DNA of 64,000 nt from Hyalella azteca (GCF_000764305.2 NW_025946882.1:157153-221152), one strand, 5' to 3'. Positions 1 to 13,220 are shown, counted from the first letter of the stretch. Translations and numbers: made by a program. Notes: generated by a model not told the origin, from the letters alone.

Positions 1-2864
1 CATTGAGAAGTAAATCTTGCGGAGCTGCCGCGCAAATCGGCGTTAAAGAGTTCACAACTTGCATGAAGCGTGCATGAAAACGTGCGTGGCCGCGGTAGCT
101 CTGCGCCTGGAAAGTGCCAAAGCAAATTGCATTGAGCGTTAAAATGCGTTAAATATTCGTAACTGCAACAAGCTGGTTAGTACAATGATTAAAATCAAGA
201 AAATAATCGTTAAATCGAGAACTGGATTGCAATTAAAAAATTATCCGAGACGAGCAAAACTTTATTTTTACATTCATTTATATATATTTCGTATATTAAA
301 TCGATATATTTTCAGTTGTAAAAGTTTTTGCAAACATCACTGTATGTTGTATAAAAAATAAAAATAATTAAGCTAAGTGCTTCGAATATGAGGAAGGCTC
401 ATGCACCATTATATAAATTTGTATACTGCAGCCTTTAAATGCTAGAACCAGAATATTTATTTATGTAACTCTGGACAATTTCCCGCAACAAATTGTATCC
501 CAGAAGTGGATTTTAAATTCAAGAGCTTTCAAATTAAATTGTTGTGTAAAGGTCTTCGATATCATCGGACGCCGGCGCTTAGCGGGCAGGAGTTTCGGCA
601 ACTTCTTTAGTTCGTTGAGCTGTCGTTGGTCCGCACCTTCGGATCACAAAAGCCACGTAAAAATTTTAATTTGCTGCAGAGTTAATGCAATTCTTCCAAA
701 CAAGATCCCAACAATGAGTTCCGAACATAAAAAGAAAATCAATTAGAGCATCAAATGGAATCGGCATTGACTTTAAATTGGAATCTCTTTCGTCACTCAG
801 TCAGTTCGTGCAAAGCAAGATGGAAGGTCCGGATGGAAGAAAGGCATGAAAAAAACCTTCTCAATGAAAACTAGTTCCGACCCTGCCAATGAGCGTAAAA
901 TCCTCTCTCACTTCAACAACTCCTAACACTGAAAGTCAATATCAACAGATATTCGAGTTTTAAGTATACAATTTCGACTCTGCAATCTGGCCAACCAACA
1001 TGTCTGTGTCAATGAACGCGATATTTATCGATTGGATCATAAACGAATACTTTGGATAGTGAGCTATTTTGCTCGCCAATTATAATGTTAAAATTTGTCA
1101 AATAAACATTGTTGATGAGATAAGAAGTTGTCGAGGGATCCTAAGACAAGGACCTAACGCCAGATGCTGCCCAAGCATTCGAAACAAACATAAACATCGT
1201 CTTCTACTTTACTTTCTTTCCTCTCAAACTTATGCTAAAAGTCCATCAATGTCCGTAATGACGTATTTGAGGAGGATCATTAGTTAACCATCAAGACAGA
1301 CGTCTTCGCGAAAAATGGAGACAGATCTAGTTATTTTTCTGGCTGTAAGGTTATAATTTGAGGAGGTCTTTCATCTTGTGATGAAGCACGTCTTGCAGAG
1401 TGAGTTTGTTCCTGCAAGTTTTTGCTTAGCGCCAAAACTTGTCCAATTTGATTCCCTAATTACAGTGTGTGTTGGCCGGGCTCCTTATCTGATAAGAAGG
1501 GAGAGATTAGCTGTGAAAACTTCCATACGTAATCATTTTCTAGCTCTCTCATTTTGCCTTTAGATTCTTATTTAAAAATGACGCTTACAATTCCATTAAA
1601 CTAAACGGTGCAATTAGAACTTTTACGTAAGTGATGGATTTGTCAAGTGTTGTGATTATGTGACAAACACATCCGTCTTTTTTCCATTGTAATAAATATA
1701 ATACTTGACACTGCATTCCTCTCATCAACAATTGCATTATTTTTCAAATAAGTTATTATTCCGTATCAGACACTAATCATATTCTGCAGATACATGTATT
1801 ACACCCAGTCTAATAATTCATTGATACGAGAAGTTAATTGGTCTTCTATCTGGACGGAAGCTGGTCGTGAACACTCGCTTGTGCGTTCACTTATCGCTGG
1901 ATGGAATGTTTGTGTAATCGCAGGATGTATAAACTTCCCCCAACCGAGGTGGAAGTGATGTAAGCCTCATTATATATAGCTACGCCATGCGAACATCGGT
2001 AACGAATAACATGTTACGGGCTTCATGCAAAGTGGAATTTGGTGAGATGGTACCAAATATAAATTCTGTGCACGACAATTCTGCTAGTTTTGTTTGTAAA
2101 AAATATACATGAAATTTATTGGAACAAACCAGTTGGAGACTTTTTTCAAATGATTTAATAAGATACTCGAATAATTTCATTCTTTGCCAATTGCAACTCG
2201 GATCTATTTGCCAGGTTTTTAGACGCGAGTAATATCGAAGACGGGTAATGTCTCAACCAAATAAAGGTTAAGGTGAAACTTTTTTCATATTTTATTTTAT
2301 TGATCTGGCAATATTTTAGTGCACCACAAATACCGTTTTGTGACTGGTTCCTCCCATATCGCCATATACCGATATTCAAATTTCGGCTATCAATTCAGCT
2401 AAAGACAGCTGGACTCCTACCAGAATCATTATCCATTGTTAGCTGGTTCCTACATAAATGACAGTATCAGCATTTCTGCAACTATCAACTATTCTTGGTA
2501 AACTAATTTGATTTATATGCGTTAGTTTAAATCTTATCTCTGTCAGACTGCCACGATCTGGTTCTATTATGTGAATGTCTCCTCGAATCCGTATAAGTTT
2601 ACATTGTTCTCACGTCTGATGAAATATATTTGTGCTGACATCGATTTCGTTAGTTGTTTATCATCATCCTCATATGTGACATGCAGGGGCAGAAACTTAA
2701 TGTTTAAATGAAGCACATTTGTCCCACTACAGCATATAACCGAGTACAGGAGACTGCAATGCCAGCTCAGTAATGATCCTAGTTTGCTTAAAGTACATAT
2801 AAAGATGTGCACATGCATTTAAAAATGCCTAACATATATTGTATGACATATCTAACTGTCTGAC
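1..2864. other. Non-coding stretch, no supportable gene
   Basis: The sequence is AT-rich, and all reading frames are short and without recognisable protein motifs. I see no tRNA, rRNA or transposon protein. The longest open frames (under 85 codons) look like chance ORFs. Confidence 0.6.
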
Positions 2865-2890
2865 ATAATATATATATATATACACACACA
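2865..2890. repeat. TA/CA dinucleotide microsatellite
   Basis: A run of alternating TA passes directly into a CA run. It is a simple compound microsatellite in non-coding DNA. Confidence 0.85.
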
Positions 2891-5615
2891 TAGTGAAATT
2901 AAATGAAATAAAATAATTGAGCCATCATTGCATAAATATGGCACATGTTATTAAAAAACTATCGATTTTGCATAGTCAAATTTGCGATGCGAGGCGGAGT
3001 TGCGGGACCTCTATATTGGCAGGGAGTCCTGCAAATAATATACTACTTAATTGTAATACCTCAATTTATTGAAATACAGTACAGCAAACAATATTCAAGC
3101 GTAATTTATCCTAGTTGCTAATATTAACGAAAATAAATGTTGGGTGATCTAATCCAGTCATAACATCAAGAGGATGATTATTTTAAAAACATGAACCATA
3201 TCTTATCAAGATGCACACTTTCATGAAAAATGTTTTATTTATAAAGATTTCTGGTCCAGATAATAACAAGTGTTGTCGCATTCTTTTTCGGCGCCCTAAC
3301 ATGCTGGTCTTATTGCTGTAAAGGAGGTTGAGTGTTGAATTAATGAGATTCTGAAGCAAACTGTTTACTAACGTCGCATGCAGATATAAGCACGATCGAG
3401 GGACAAGTTCACAGGCATAGAAATGAATCCTAACACCCTGTTTCAATTTAACTTCAACCCAAAGCAATCTCGCCGGAACCAGACGTGCACCGCAATAACT
3501 ACAAATATTTATTTCTATTATTGGACAGAAACGAAATAAGATGCCAAAGCCAATATTTAAGCGGCAAAGGATGGGGATCTAAAGTCAACAGTTAAATGAT
3601 CACGAGCCGCGGCCATTTGTTAGGGCAGGTAAATGTATAGAATGGTTTAGGGAGATACGAGTCTCAGTCCGTGGGTAGCGCTTAGCATATCTGTTCAGAC
3701 GAGGCAGTTTGTATCAAATAGTCGCGCAGGGAGTTTGTATGTATCAGTTGCTGGGCCAAATAGACCTTAATGATGTCCCACGACTTACGATGGACATAAT
3801 GAGGTGTATTGAAACATACCCATTGTGACCTGGACTCCTCCCTGATAAATGGCTTCCTTACTTTACAAAGTGGCGAGCCATACAAAGTCGCCAGCAGATG
3901 GTCGAGGTGTAGCATCTCCAATAAATTTCTCTATATTGATCCGCTGAATCGAATGCATTGATGGAACGCCCTAAATTTCTGTGAACATCTAGACCGAAAA
4001 TAAGTGTGTCGCAATACAAAAGCTTAACTTAATTATATCATGGAAGAGATGAACCGAGGCTTGGACTTTCTCGGAGACTGAATAATGGATAATTTTAGCA
4101 ATGGAAACGTTATTTGCAAGTGATAAATTTTATTGATTTTGCAATGTTCTATCGTCATTTTCATTTTTCAGCGTGAATGCTGGCCAAGCCATTCTTACTC
4201 CAGCATGTAGTCCAGCAGCCTTCGATGCATGTAGCACAACGGCTGTGTGGAATGAACGAATTTATCATCGAGCAATTTCTCACAATGATAGTTGAACATC
4301 GAAATAGATATTTATCGCATGTGAAATCGAGAATTTTTTGCAATAAATTTGTACAATTAATTCTTTAGCTGAATTAGAGAGGTAGTATAAATAATGTATT
4401 TAATTGTCGCATCTAATACAACATGGTTTGGACACGGGAAAGCACAGCGTGCACCAGCCAAGATGAGCATCGTACAATTTCTGTTCGATGTACCTTTAGA
4501 AAAGCAAGAGGCTCCTATGTTCCTTTAGACTCACTATGGCCATCTCAGCAACATATATCTTCATGTAGTCCCTATTGAGCTCGCTGGATTTAGACGCCAA
4601 TGTTATTTATCATTAGCAAGGCTTGTGGATTGGCATGTCAGACTAAAGAAGTGATCTGAGCAACCCACCTAGCAATCAATTGCATCAGCCAATGGGAAGC
4701 AGGGACGGAAGACACGTCATCTACCCGCCGCTCCAACGTCCAATCACGAGCGCTCTACCAGTGAAGTCATAGCCAACACGGTGCCAGATTCGCGAGACAA
4801 AGAACATGTTTGCATGGAAAGTAAAAGAAAATAGAAAAATACCTCATTTAAAATAAAATCATAGTAGAAGAAAGTTCAAAAACAATTCATACATTTCTCA
4901 TTAACAAAAAATAACTCACCGAGTGCTCATTTTTTTCAGAATTCAGGCGCTTTTTCACCATGATTGAATGCGAATAGAGAACGGCTGTTGAAAGAGAATT
5001 TACGGCCCGAGCTTTACAAAGTAATCAGGCGAGGAACATCGCCGAGTCTCGGCCGCCCCAGGAATGCTAATATCCTCGTATCTTGAGCACGCCATGACTC
5101 TTGCAAGGCTTCACTCACTAGATGACTTCATGTTTTTCAGCGATACCCTGCCAGCAAAAATATTCGCCGTCAATCATAGCGAACGATCGTCGAAATTGGG
5201 CGAAAATGATAAGGTAGAGCGGTAGCTCCAGGGCCGCCAGACGTATTCTCTTCTCACATCTGCAGAACAGAAAGAACTTTGTTCTACACGCTTGGGCTAT
5301 TCCTTCATTAAAAAAACACATCTTTATGTATGTTTCCTTTTAAACGAATAAGAATATATAAAGATATATCTACGACATGTCTAGGCTCCAAGTTAGATGA
5401 GAAAAAGTTGCCATGTTTCACGATTTTTTTTGCCTACATGCGTTTTTGAAAGAAATGCTTTATCATAGAAAGGGAGCGACTCCTCTACGATGTCTTTTCA
5501 GGGTCTATAGTAACCTTATATCTACCAATATTGATGTTCATGCTTGATTTTACTTTAACTTCTGTCAAAACATGCACAAGTTATACCTAGCTTTTCAGCA
5601 TATCCTGGTTCCATA
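2891..5615. other. Non-coding stretch, no supportable gene
   Basis: Only short stop-interrupted frames are present. A GC-richer patch near 4660-4800 contains two CCAAT-type pentamers (AGCCAATGGG and GTCCAATCAC), but no adjoining gene is visible. Confidence 0.5.
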
Positions 5616-5751
5616 TAAATGTCTCTGAAATGACATGACTTTTTGGACGAATTTCTGAATCAATTGTTGAAGCAAGTACTTTTTAAAAGCACGTGCTTCA
5701 ACAGTTGATTCATAAATTCGTCCAAAAGGTCATCATTTCAGAGACGTTTAC
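5616..5751. repeat. 134-bp near-perfect palindrome (MITE-like or hairpin locus)
   Basis: The left arm (about 5617-5679) and right arm (about 5689-5750) are reverse complements with only a few mismatches and a one-base slip. The shared core includes TTTTGGACGAATTT and TTGAAGCA. The central TTTTTAAAA is itself self-complementary, so the stem continues almost to the centre. Both ends read TAAAYGTCTCTG inward, so a TA target-site duplication is possible. It could be a foldback or Tc1/mariner-derived MITE, or a hairpin RNA locus; one copy cannot decide. The symmetry is directly visible, the class is inferred. Confidence 0.75.
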
Positions 5752-7759
5752 TTACCTTTATTTGCTTAAATAGTTTATCGTATCAGGGGTACGGAGAACA
5801 CTGCTTTATTCTCTATAAGCCAACTTATAAGGCGTATACAGTTTAAGGTTTATATTTTGTGATTAGAAAAAAGAGAAGTGATTATTATTTAAAGTGAAAT
5901 ACTGCTCCTCTATGAAATATTTTTGCATGTAGCAGCACTCGAACAAATCGAATATTTAAATATCGACAGCGAGCATAGAAGGTTTACATTTAAATCACTA
6001 AAGATGCTCAAAAATTGTCAATCTGGGCTACAATTGGAACATGGCTTTTAAAACATTCACTTCTATAACAGGAAAATCAAGTGATAAGACACGTACAATT
6101 ACGCACAAAGCCATACTACCTCGCATAATATGAACAAGAACTCGTCAAACAACTTCGATCAAAAGTGCACTCTATTTTGAGTTCAATCATTAAGGCTTGA
6201 TTATAAAATCACTCCTTTTACTCTTTTTGTGGTACATGAGCAAGATGTCGACGCTAGATACGCACTTTTGCAGGTGATGCTCTTCTCGGTCCTATTAAAT
6301 TGTCTGTCTAAAATATAGCTTCATCTTGCGCATGGCTCGCCAGACCCGATATGGCTTCAGGCGCCTTCGGCCCTTTTTTGCCGTCGATTCGTTGCGGCCG
6401 AATAAGCGTTCGTTTGCTCAGAAAATGAAGCTTGGGCTGATTTTACGTTTTAATGGACGTGGCATCCATGCGCAATGTTACTGTTCATAAACAACCCAAC
6501 CTTGCAGATGGTGCGGAGTAAGATAAGGTTTGCGATCACAGAATGCAAAGTAAATTATTTTATAAACAAGTGGAAAACCGAGTTTAAGATCATAAGAATA
6601 GAACAACCCATGGGGTTTATTACTAAGATATTTTGATTATTTTTTGACAAAAATGGATTTAACCGAGCACACGTGGAGTTTTCATTGTAGGTATATTAAT
6701 TATATCAACATTAAGGCTTAATACGGCATACAAATTACTACCTCAAAGAAACGAAATTGCAAGGCCAGGAAGACTGCCGATAGAATAACGCGTTCACTGG
6801 TCGCAATGTCGGCGTCTGTTGGTCGTCATTACGGTTGCTTCTATTAAGGAACGAGGCTCATGGGGCCAGGCAAACAAGGCTTGAAAATGGGGTAGACTCA
6901 CCAGATGGCGCTAGCTCGTCAATAACCAAGAGGCCAGCGTTGGTGTTCATCCGCACTGGAAATTGTGGCGGTTTGTTGCCGGCCAACCAAAGACCGCTCA
7001 TTGTCCACCATCATGACTTTCACAATTTTCGATCGAGTCGTTGACAAAGAAGTAGATGTAGGGGTAGAAAATTTCGTAATTACTTATGCATAACGAGTAT
7101 TTAAAACAAACGATAACAATTTTCTGTGCGTTATAATGCGGTCCTCTATTTATAATATCTCCGCAATTGATTTACCATTCCTTTCAATTCCCAAAGATAT
7201 TCGGTTTCAAGAAACTTACAAATTTTTCTTAAATTGGGAATCGAGAAAGTCAAATAAACGCAGTCGCACAGCGAGAAAAATCAGTCCACGCTGCTCTCTC
7301 GACTTCACTACTTTGCAGAGCAATAAGAATATTTCCTTTTCTGGAAAAAATTCATTCAAAAGATTTCCATAGGTTCCAAAGAAAAGGGGCATAGAGAGTA
7401 AACAATTAGATTTAGTACTGCATCGACAGTTATATATTTTGTTCTCAAGTACTTGTATCATCATTAATTAGTTTGCATAGATTGCGAGTTCACCAGAAAT
7501 GAAAAACATTGAAAATGACGAGTTAATTCATCGTATCTTTACGAAATTTTTTCGCCATATCTTCTTTATCGCTGAAGATATGGTGAATATACTTGGCATT
7601 TTTTATCCTAAATTCTGGATGATCCGTTTTTAATTGTAAATAAGTAAATAAATGTCAGGAGGATTTTAAAAGTAGGATAACGATTCTCACTTGCCTTAGA
7701 TGATAGCGGAAAAATCTAAACGATTTGGGATATTAGAATCAAAAAGCTATAGTTTATTT
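5752..7759. other. Non-coding stretch, one small hairpin
   Basis: No gene is recognisable. A small imperfect inverted repeat at 7553-7584 pairs CGCCATATCTTC with GAAGATATGGTG around a 9-base loop. The rest is AT-rich sequence with short open frames. Confidence 0.5.
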
Positions 7760-8243
7760 TTAACCACAACAATTAGAAGATTTTATTTGCATTTCATAAA
7801 CAATAATTAGAAAATTCTAGTCGCTTCGCAACTATAATAATAAAAAAATTTTACTTGCATTTCGACGAACACAATTGAAAAAAATTTGTCGCATTTCAAC
7901 AAGAACGATCGGGTGATAATTCATAACGGCATGAGAAATCAACACTATAACAACTAGAAAATTCTTGTTGAATTTCGGTAATATCAATCAGATGATTCTA
8001 GTTGCATTTAAAAAGGCAATTAATAAATTCAATTTTCTCCTCGACCACAACAAGCGGAAGATGCCAGCAAAGTTTCAACAATAACAATCACAATATTTGA
8101 ATAAAATTTCGACAATGATGACCAGAAAATTCGTGCTGAATTTCAATAATATCAATCAAGAGATTCAAGTTGCATTTCAACAACAGCACAGGGAAGATTT
8201 TATTCGCAATCAAACAGTGACAGAACATTTTTGTTGAATATAA
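7760..8243. repeat. Degenerate portion of the ~34-bp tandem array
   Basis: Phrases of the type 'ACAATNAGAAGATTCTAGT' followed by 'TTGCATTTCAACAA' recur every 35-50 bp with many substitutions and indels. They resemble the cleaner 34-bp units immediately downstream, so I read them as old, diverged copies of the same array. Confidence 0.6.
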
Positions 8244-8676
8244 GCAATAATCATATGAAGATCCTAAAATCCTTTCAACAAAAGCGTACGAAGATCCTAG
8301 TATCCTTTAAAAAAAATCATAAAAAGATCCTAGTATCCTTTCAACAATAATCATAGGAAGATCCTAGTTTCTTTCAACAACAATCATAAGAAGATCCTAG
8401 TATCCTTTCAACAATAATCATAAGAAGATCCTAGTATCCTTTCAACATTAATCATAAGAAAATCCTAGTATCCTTTCAACAATATTCATAGAAAGATCCT
8501 AGTATCCTTTGAACAATAATCATGAGAAGATCCTAGTATCCTTTCAACAATAATCATAAAAAGATCCTAGTATGAACAATAATCATAAGAAGATCCTAGT
8601 ATCCTTTGAACAATAATCATAAGAAGATCCTAGTATCCTTTCACCAATAATCACCAGAATAGTTCCGTCACATTCC
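8244..8676. repeat. 34-bp minisatellite, about 12 copies
   Basis: The unit contains CATAAGAAGATCCTAGTATC followed by CTTTCAACAATAAT. Copies are nearly identical in the middle. One copy near 8573 lacks the CCTTTC segment, and the last copy (8643-8676) is diverged. Confidence 0.9.
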
Positions 8677-10189
8677 AGCAGCAGCGGCGGCTGGCGGGGC
8701 CGGGCAGCGGAGCGCCGCATACAAGCGGGCGACCGCAACGACCGTCGTTTGCTGATAAAATTTTCATAAATTCTCATTGCGTTTTTAATGATTTTTAGGA
8801 GAATATTATGAATAATGAGTGTGATTAATTTAAATTAACTGTGCTGTGTCTGGAATATATACTAGTAAATATCAATAAGTTTATCATAAAATTGCAGAAA
8901 GAAAACTCAGATAATTTACAATTTGTACCTGAGATATTTGTAAAATTCGATCATTTCATTTCAATAGCAAATAGAATCGTAAGCTCGGTTTAATTACTTA
9001 TTTAATTTATTATTTAATTATTAATTAAATTAAATAATAATTATTCTTCATTTGATGTATTTAATTTATTTTAATTTAATAAAATTAACTTTTGAATATA
9101 ATTATTAATTATTCATGCAGAAGATGAAAACGTTTCATATTTCAGTTTATGTTCCTGAAAACGGTGTTATATTTCATGAGCTTGAAATTTCAAAATAATG
9201 AATATTTTTTCGAATATAATTCATAGATATTGACCACACCGAAAATAACGAGAGCCAAATGATCTACTCGCAATTTCATTACCATAATGTCTAAAATTTT
9301 TCCGAAATTATTTCAGAAGGCAACGCTCGAAGCGCGAGTCAAAATTGTTGAAGTAACTTGTTCAACAGCGAGCTCGATGTACGTGTGTTCAACAGCGTGC
9401 ACTAATAAACTCTCTGCCTTAATGCATGCTTAAAATACTATCAATATCTTTCGCTAATATGAATTCTAATTCGTATAAGAAAGTCATTTCCGTTATCAAA
9501 TTTTCGAACAAGAGTTGATTTTTGATTTTACTGAGAAAGTTTTAACTAAAAGCTCATTTTCCTTTCTCTGCTGACAATTAATTAAGATAGTGAAGAAACT
9601 GCCATACAAATTTTTCATCTCTACACAAAAAAATTTTTCAATTCCAGCTCTATCGTCAGTAATGTAAATCCAGTAAAATCTCACCATAATTCAAAGAAGA
9701 TATTTTCACAAAACATTTACAAACTGCAAGACGATGTTACAAAAAAGAATCACTAGTGGTTAAACTATATATTTCGACATCTTGTGGATAGTAGCAGTAG
9801 CTTCAAACAGGGTTTTTGCAAAGATATGAATAAATTTGGACATTTCTTTGTTTTATTAAATTATTGCTCGATATATTCCTGTTTTTAATGGTTTGGCTTT
9901 TCATAAAATTTGCCATTCAGGTTTCCCAGTATATAAAAAAATACAATATCAGATCCGGATTTCCTTATTTCTTGACTTTTTAATTAAGAAGTGTTGAACG
10001 GTATTAAATTCATGTTTGAAACATTGTTGTTCAGAAATCTGTGGTTTACTTGAATTAATTTCATTTCGCGTAAAAAATGTGAAAAATAAATACTTTAATC
10101 ATAACAAAGCCACAAAACAAGCTCATGCAGAAGATATAAATTAAGACGCCGCTTGGGCATAAGTTTTTGGCTAAACTGAACAAAGTCAT
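8677..10189. other. Non-coding, very AT-rich stretch
   Basis: No gene is recognisable. At 8995-9110 the sequence is almost pure A/T with overlapping TTTAATTATTAATTAAA-type palindromes. The remainder is stop-rich. Confidence 0.5.
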
Positions 10190-10692
10190 ACGCAAGAACA
10201 TGTTATGTGCAGAAGTACATATATGTATGTAATGAACAAAAAATCATTACACAAGTAATACATGACGGCGTACGTATTGTGATCGGAAGTTTGTGCATCT
10301 TCTAAACAAAACCCTGCCACAAAAATAATACAGAGAGCGACGTGTTATGTAGAGAAATGTATGTACCTTATGAACCAAACCATAGCTACACAAGAAATAC
10401 GTAAGAAATTCATTAGAGATCTAGCGTGTGTTGAAGAATATGCATCATTTAAACAAACCACTGACACACAAGAAACACACAAGCGACGTGTTATGTGTAG
10501 AAAGTGTATGTATCCTCTGAAACCAAACCATCGCTACACAAGATATACATAAGAAATAGATTAGATATCTAGCGTTTGTAGAAGTAAAAGTATCCTTTAA
10601 ACAAACCACTGCCATACAAGAAACACACAAGCGACGTGCTATATGTGTAGAAGTGTATGTATTATGTGTAGAAGTGTATGTATCCCACAACT
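10190..10692. repeat. ~147-bp tandem satellite built from two ~74-bp halves
   Basis: The anchor GCGACGTGTTATGT or a close variant occurs at about 10337, 10483 and 10631, with a diverged copy near 10194, giving spacings of 143-148 bp. Within each unit the phrases CAAACCATCGCTACACAAG and CAAACCACTGCCATACAAG mark two related half-units. The last unit is partly duplicated at 10640-10690. Short open frames here are repeat-derived. Confidence 0.8.
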
Positions 10693-10928
10693 CCACCATA
10701 CAGGCCGAGGGCTGAGGTGCGACTTGCCGCTCTTGTAACGCTCGCCGGCGCCTCACTAGGGCTTCTAATGGCCATTATTCTCCAGAAAAGTTGAATTATG
10801 TCAGGTAATGCGGCGCTGCGCTTCGTAATTTAGCGCCCTGCACCGACGATGATGTTATTTGCAACGGAAGGTGAACCTAGGGGGCCTGCGTGAATAATTT
10901 ATACGGCGTATCTGTGGCCGAATAAAAG

Positions 10929-11136
10929 TCGACGATGGCCGGCGAAAAGTCGACGTTGGCCGGCGAAGAGTCGACGATGGCCGCCGAAAAGTCGACGATG
11001 GTCGCCGAAAAGTCGATGATGGTCGGCGAAAATTCGACGATGGTCGGCGAAAAGTCGACGATGGTTGGCGAAAAGTCGACGATGGTCGGCGAAAAATCGA
11101 CGATGGCCGGCGAAAAGTCGATGATGGCCGACGTTG
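10929..11136. repeat. 21-bp minisatellite, about 10 copies
   Basis: The unit is GTCGACGATGGYCGGCGAAAA. Because 21 is a multiple of three, it leaves an open frame (10935-11195, + strand) of a 7-residue repeat, KSTMVGE. There is no signal peptide, known domain or splice context, so I treat the frame as a repeat by-product. Confidence 0.9.
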
Positions 11137-11600
11137 TTTCGGATGTTATTTTAATTGAGGATGGGCAGAGGCTTGCAGCAACAAAAGGAAAATGAAGAGT
11201 TTATGTAATTGTATGAAGTTTTTTTGGACGGTTCTTGGTGGCCTTTACGGGCCGGTGGCTGGCCACTCTTAACTCGACTATGATTTTCAGTAAGACTCGC
11301 ACAAAAATTATTACACCGAGCGCTGCCGTATGGTTCAGTAGAGCCGTCATCTGGCATGTCATATAACCTGGCCTCACTTCGTACAGTCTTCAGTAAATCT
11401 CTCAGAAAAGATTTTAATGGAAAATAAAATTACTTTTTCACCATAATATATCTGAGCTTAAAAATAGTTTATAAAAACTCAATAAAATGTTGCTTCGTAT
11501 CATATATTTTTCCAACCACTCCTTAGGATTAAACATACTCCATCCTCTCCCTCTCACATAAATCCCTCCCTTTACCCTCCCTCACCCCCAGTCCCCCTGT
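11137..11600. other. Non-coding spacer
   Basis: No gene is seen. It holds one copy of a GGCCGGTGGCTGGCC-type motif (11249-11265) that resembles elements elsewhere in the window. Confidence 0.45.
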
Positions 11601-11753
11601 TCTGCTGCTGCTGGTGGTGCTGCTGCTGCTGCTGGTGGTGCTGCTGCTGCTGCTGCTGCTGGTGCTGCTGCTGCTGCTGCTGCTGGTGCTGACGCTTGCT
11701 GGTGGTGCTGCTGGTGAGGTTTACGATGGTGCTGCTGGTGTTGCTGATGATGG
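11601..11753. repeat. CTG/CTGGTG trinucleotide-type repeat
   Basis: CTG triplets are interspersed with GGTG, mainly at 11601-11700, decaying to 11753. No flanking coding sequence supports a homopolymeric protein tract. Confidence 0.85.
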
Positions 11754-12200
11754 TGTGGTACTAATTTCCGACTTATGCTTCCTTTGCTGATGTTAGGGTA
11801 TCACTGCACTCATCGTCTGACATGTTTGTTCACGGCTGCTGTTCGTATATGCATCATTTTTGCAAAATAGTGCAGTTCTTTTTCCGACCACTGTTCTTGT
11901 TGCCTGGTGTTGCTGCATTCTAAGTGCATTTTGAGCTTTCCATACATCGACATTTCTGTCAACGTACTAAATACTTCGAATAACTAGCTACTGTATACAA
12001 ATTTTGCTGCTCTTCATAAGAACTTACAAGCGCCAGGCAAGAAGAGAGCAACAATCCATACGAGAATTACAAGAGAGTCAGTGTAAGAATTTGTATAGTT
12101 TTTTCTCTAGTCGAATTGTGAAGAATTAACGAGCTGAGGAATCGAACTTTTTCCTCCGTGTTTTGAATGCCGGGAAAATATTCGGCGAGCTCGAAGAATG
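11754..12200. other. Non-coding spacer
   Basis: Stop-rich sequence between two repeat arrays; nothing recognised. Confidence 0.4.
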
Positions 12201-13108
12201 ATGAACGAATGCAAGCCGGAATAAATTGTGATGTACGAACGCCAGTCGTAATAAATTGTGATGTACGAACGCTGGCCGTAATAAATTGTGATGTACGAAA
12301 GTCGGCCGTAATAAATTTAATGTACGAACGCCGGCCGTAATAAATTGTGATGTACGAATGCTAGTCGTAATAAATTGTGATGTACGAACGCCGGCCGTAA
12401 TAAATCGTGGTGTACGAATGCAAGCCGTAATAAATTGTGAAGTACGAACGCCATCCGTAATAAATTGTGGTGTACGAACGCCGGCCGTAATAAATTGTGA
12501 TGTACAAACGCCGGCCGTAATAAATTGTGATGTACGAGCGCCGGCCGTAATAAATCGTGGTGTACGAATGCTAGCCATAATAAATTGTGATGTACGAACG
12601 CCGGCCGTAATAAATCGTGGTGTACGAATGCTAGCCGTAATAAATTGTGATGTACGAACGCCGGCCGTAATAAATCGTGGTGTACGAATGCTAGCCGTAA
12701 TAAATTGTGATGTACGATCAAACGCCGGCCGTAATAAATTGTGCTGTACGAACGCCGGTCGTAATAAATTGTGATGTACGAAAGTCGGCCGTAATAAATT
12801 TAATGTACGAACGCCGGCCGTAATAAATTGTGATATACGAATGCCGGCCGTAATAAATTGTGATGTACGAATGCTAGTCGTAATAAATTATGATGTACGA
12901 ACGCCAGCCGTAATAAATCGTGGTGTACGAATGCTAGCCGTAATAAATTGTGATGTACGAACGCCGGCCGTAATAAATCGTGGTGTACGAATGCTAGCCG
13001 TAATAAATTGTGATGTACGAACGCCGGCCGTAATAAATTGTGATGTATACGAACGCCGGCCGTATAATGAATTGCGATGTACGAACGCCGGCCGTAATAA
13101 ATTGTGAG
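12201..13108. repeat. 30-bp minisatellite, about 30 copies, with higher-order structure
   Basis: The unit joins CCGTAATAAATTGTGATGTA and CGAACGCCGG. Two monomer types (CGAACGCCGGCC before AATCGTGGTG, and CGAATGCTAGCC before AATTGTGATG) alternate through much of the array, giving a 60-bp higher-order unit. The period is a multiple of three and several frames lack stops, which explains open frames of 88-150 codons on both strands with a 10-residue repeat such as FVHHNLLRPA. I do not regard these as genes. Confidence 0.95.
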
Positions 13109-13220
13109 GAGAAGCGATGTGTTGGCGGGCACATGACGTACGAATAAACTGCAGTTCCAGTTTCGTTTCGTAACCGAAGCAACGAAATAACTTAAGGCGA
13201 GTCAATGAAAAATAAACAGT

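Noticed and set aside
10935..11195. 86-codon frame with heptapeptide repeats
   Set aside because: It follows the 21-bp repeat exactly and lacks flanking coding sequence or a hydrophobic heptad pattern.
11601..11753. Polyglutamine- or polyalanine-encoding exon
   Set aside because: The CTG runs are not flanked by open coding sequence or splice sites.
12126..12774. Open frames of 134-150 codons with 10-residue repeats on both strands
   Set aside because: They are by-products of the 30-bp minisatellite, open in several frames simultaneously.
12201..13108. CRISPR-like regular repeats
   Set aside because: Units are directly tandem with no unique spacers, and the context is eukaryotic.
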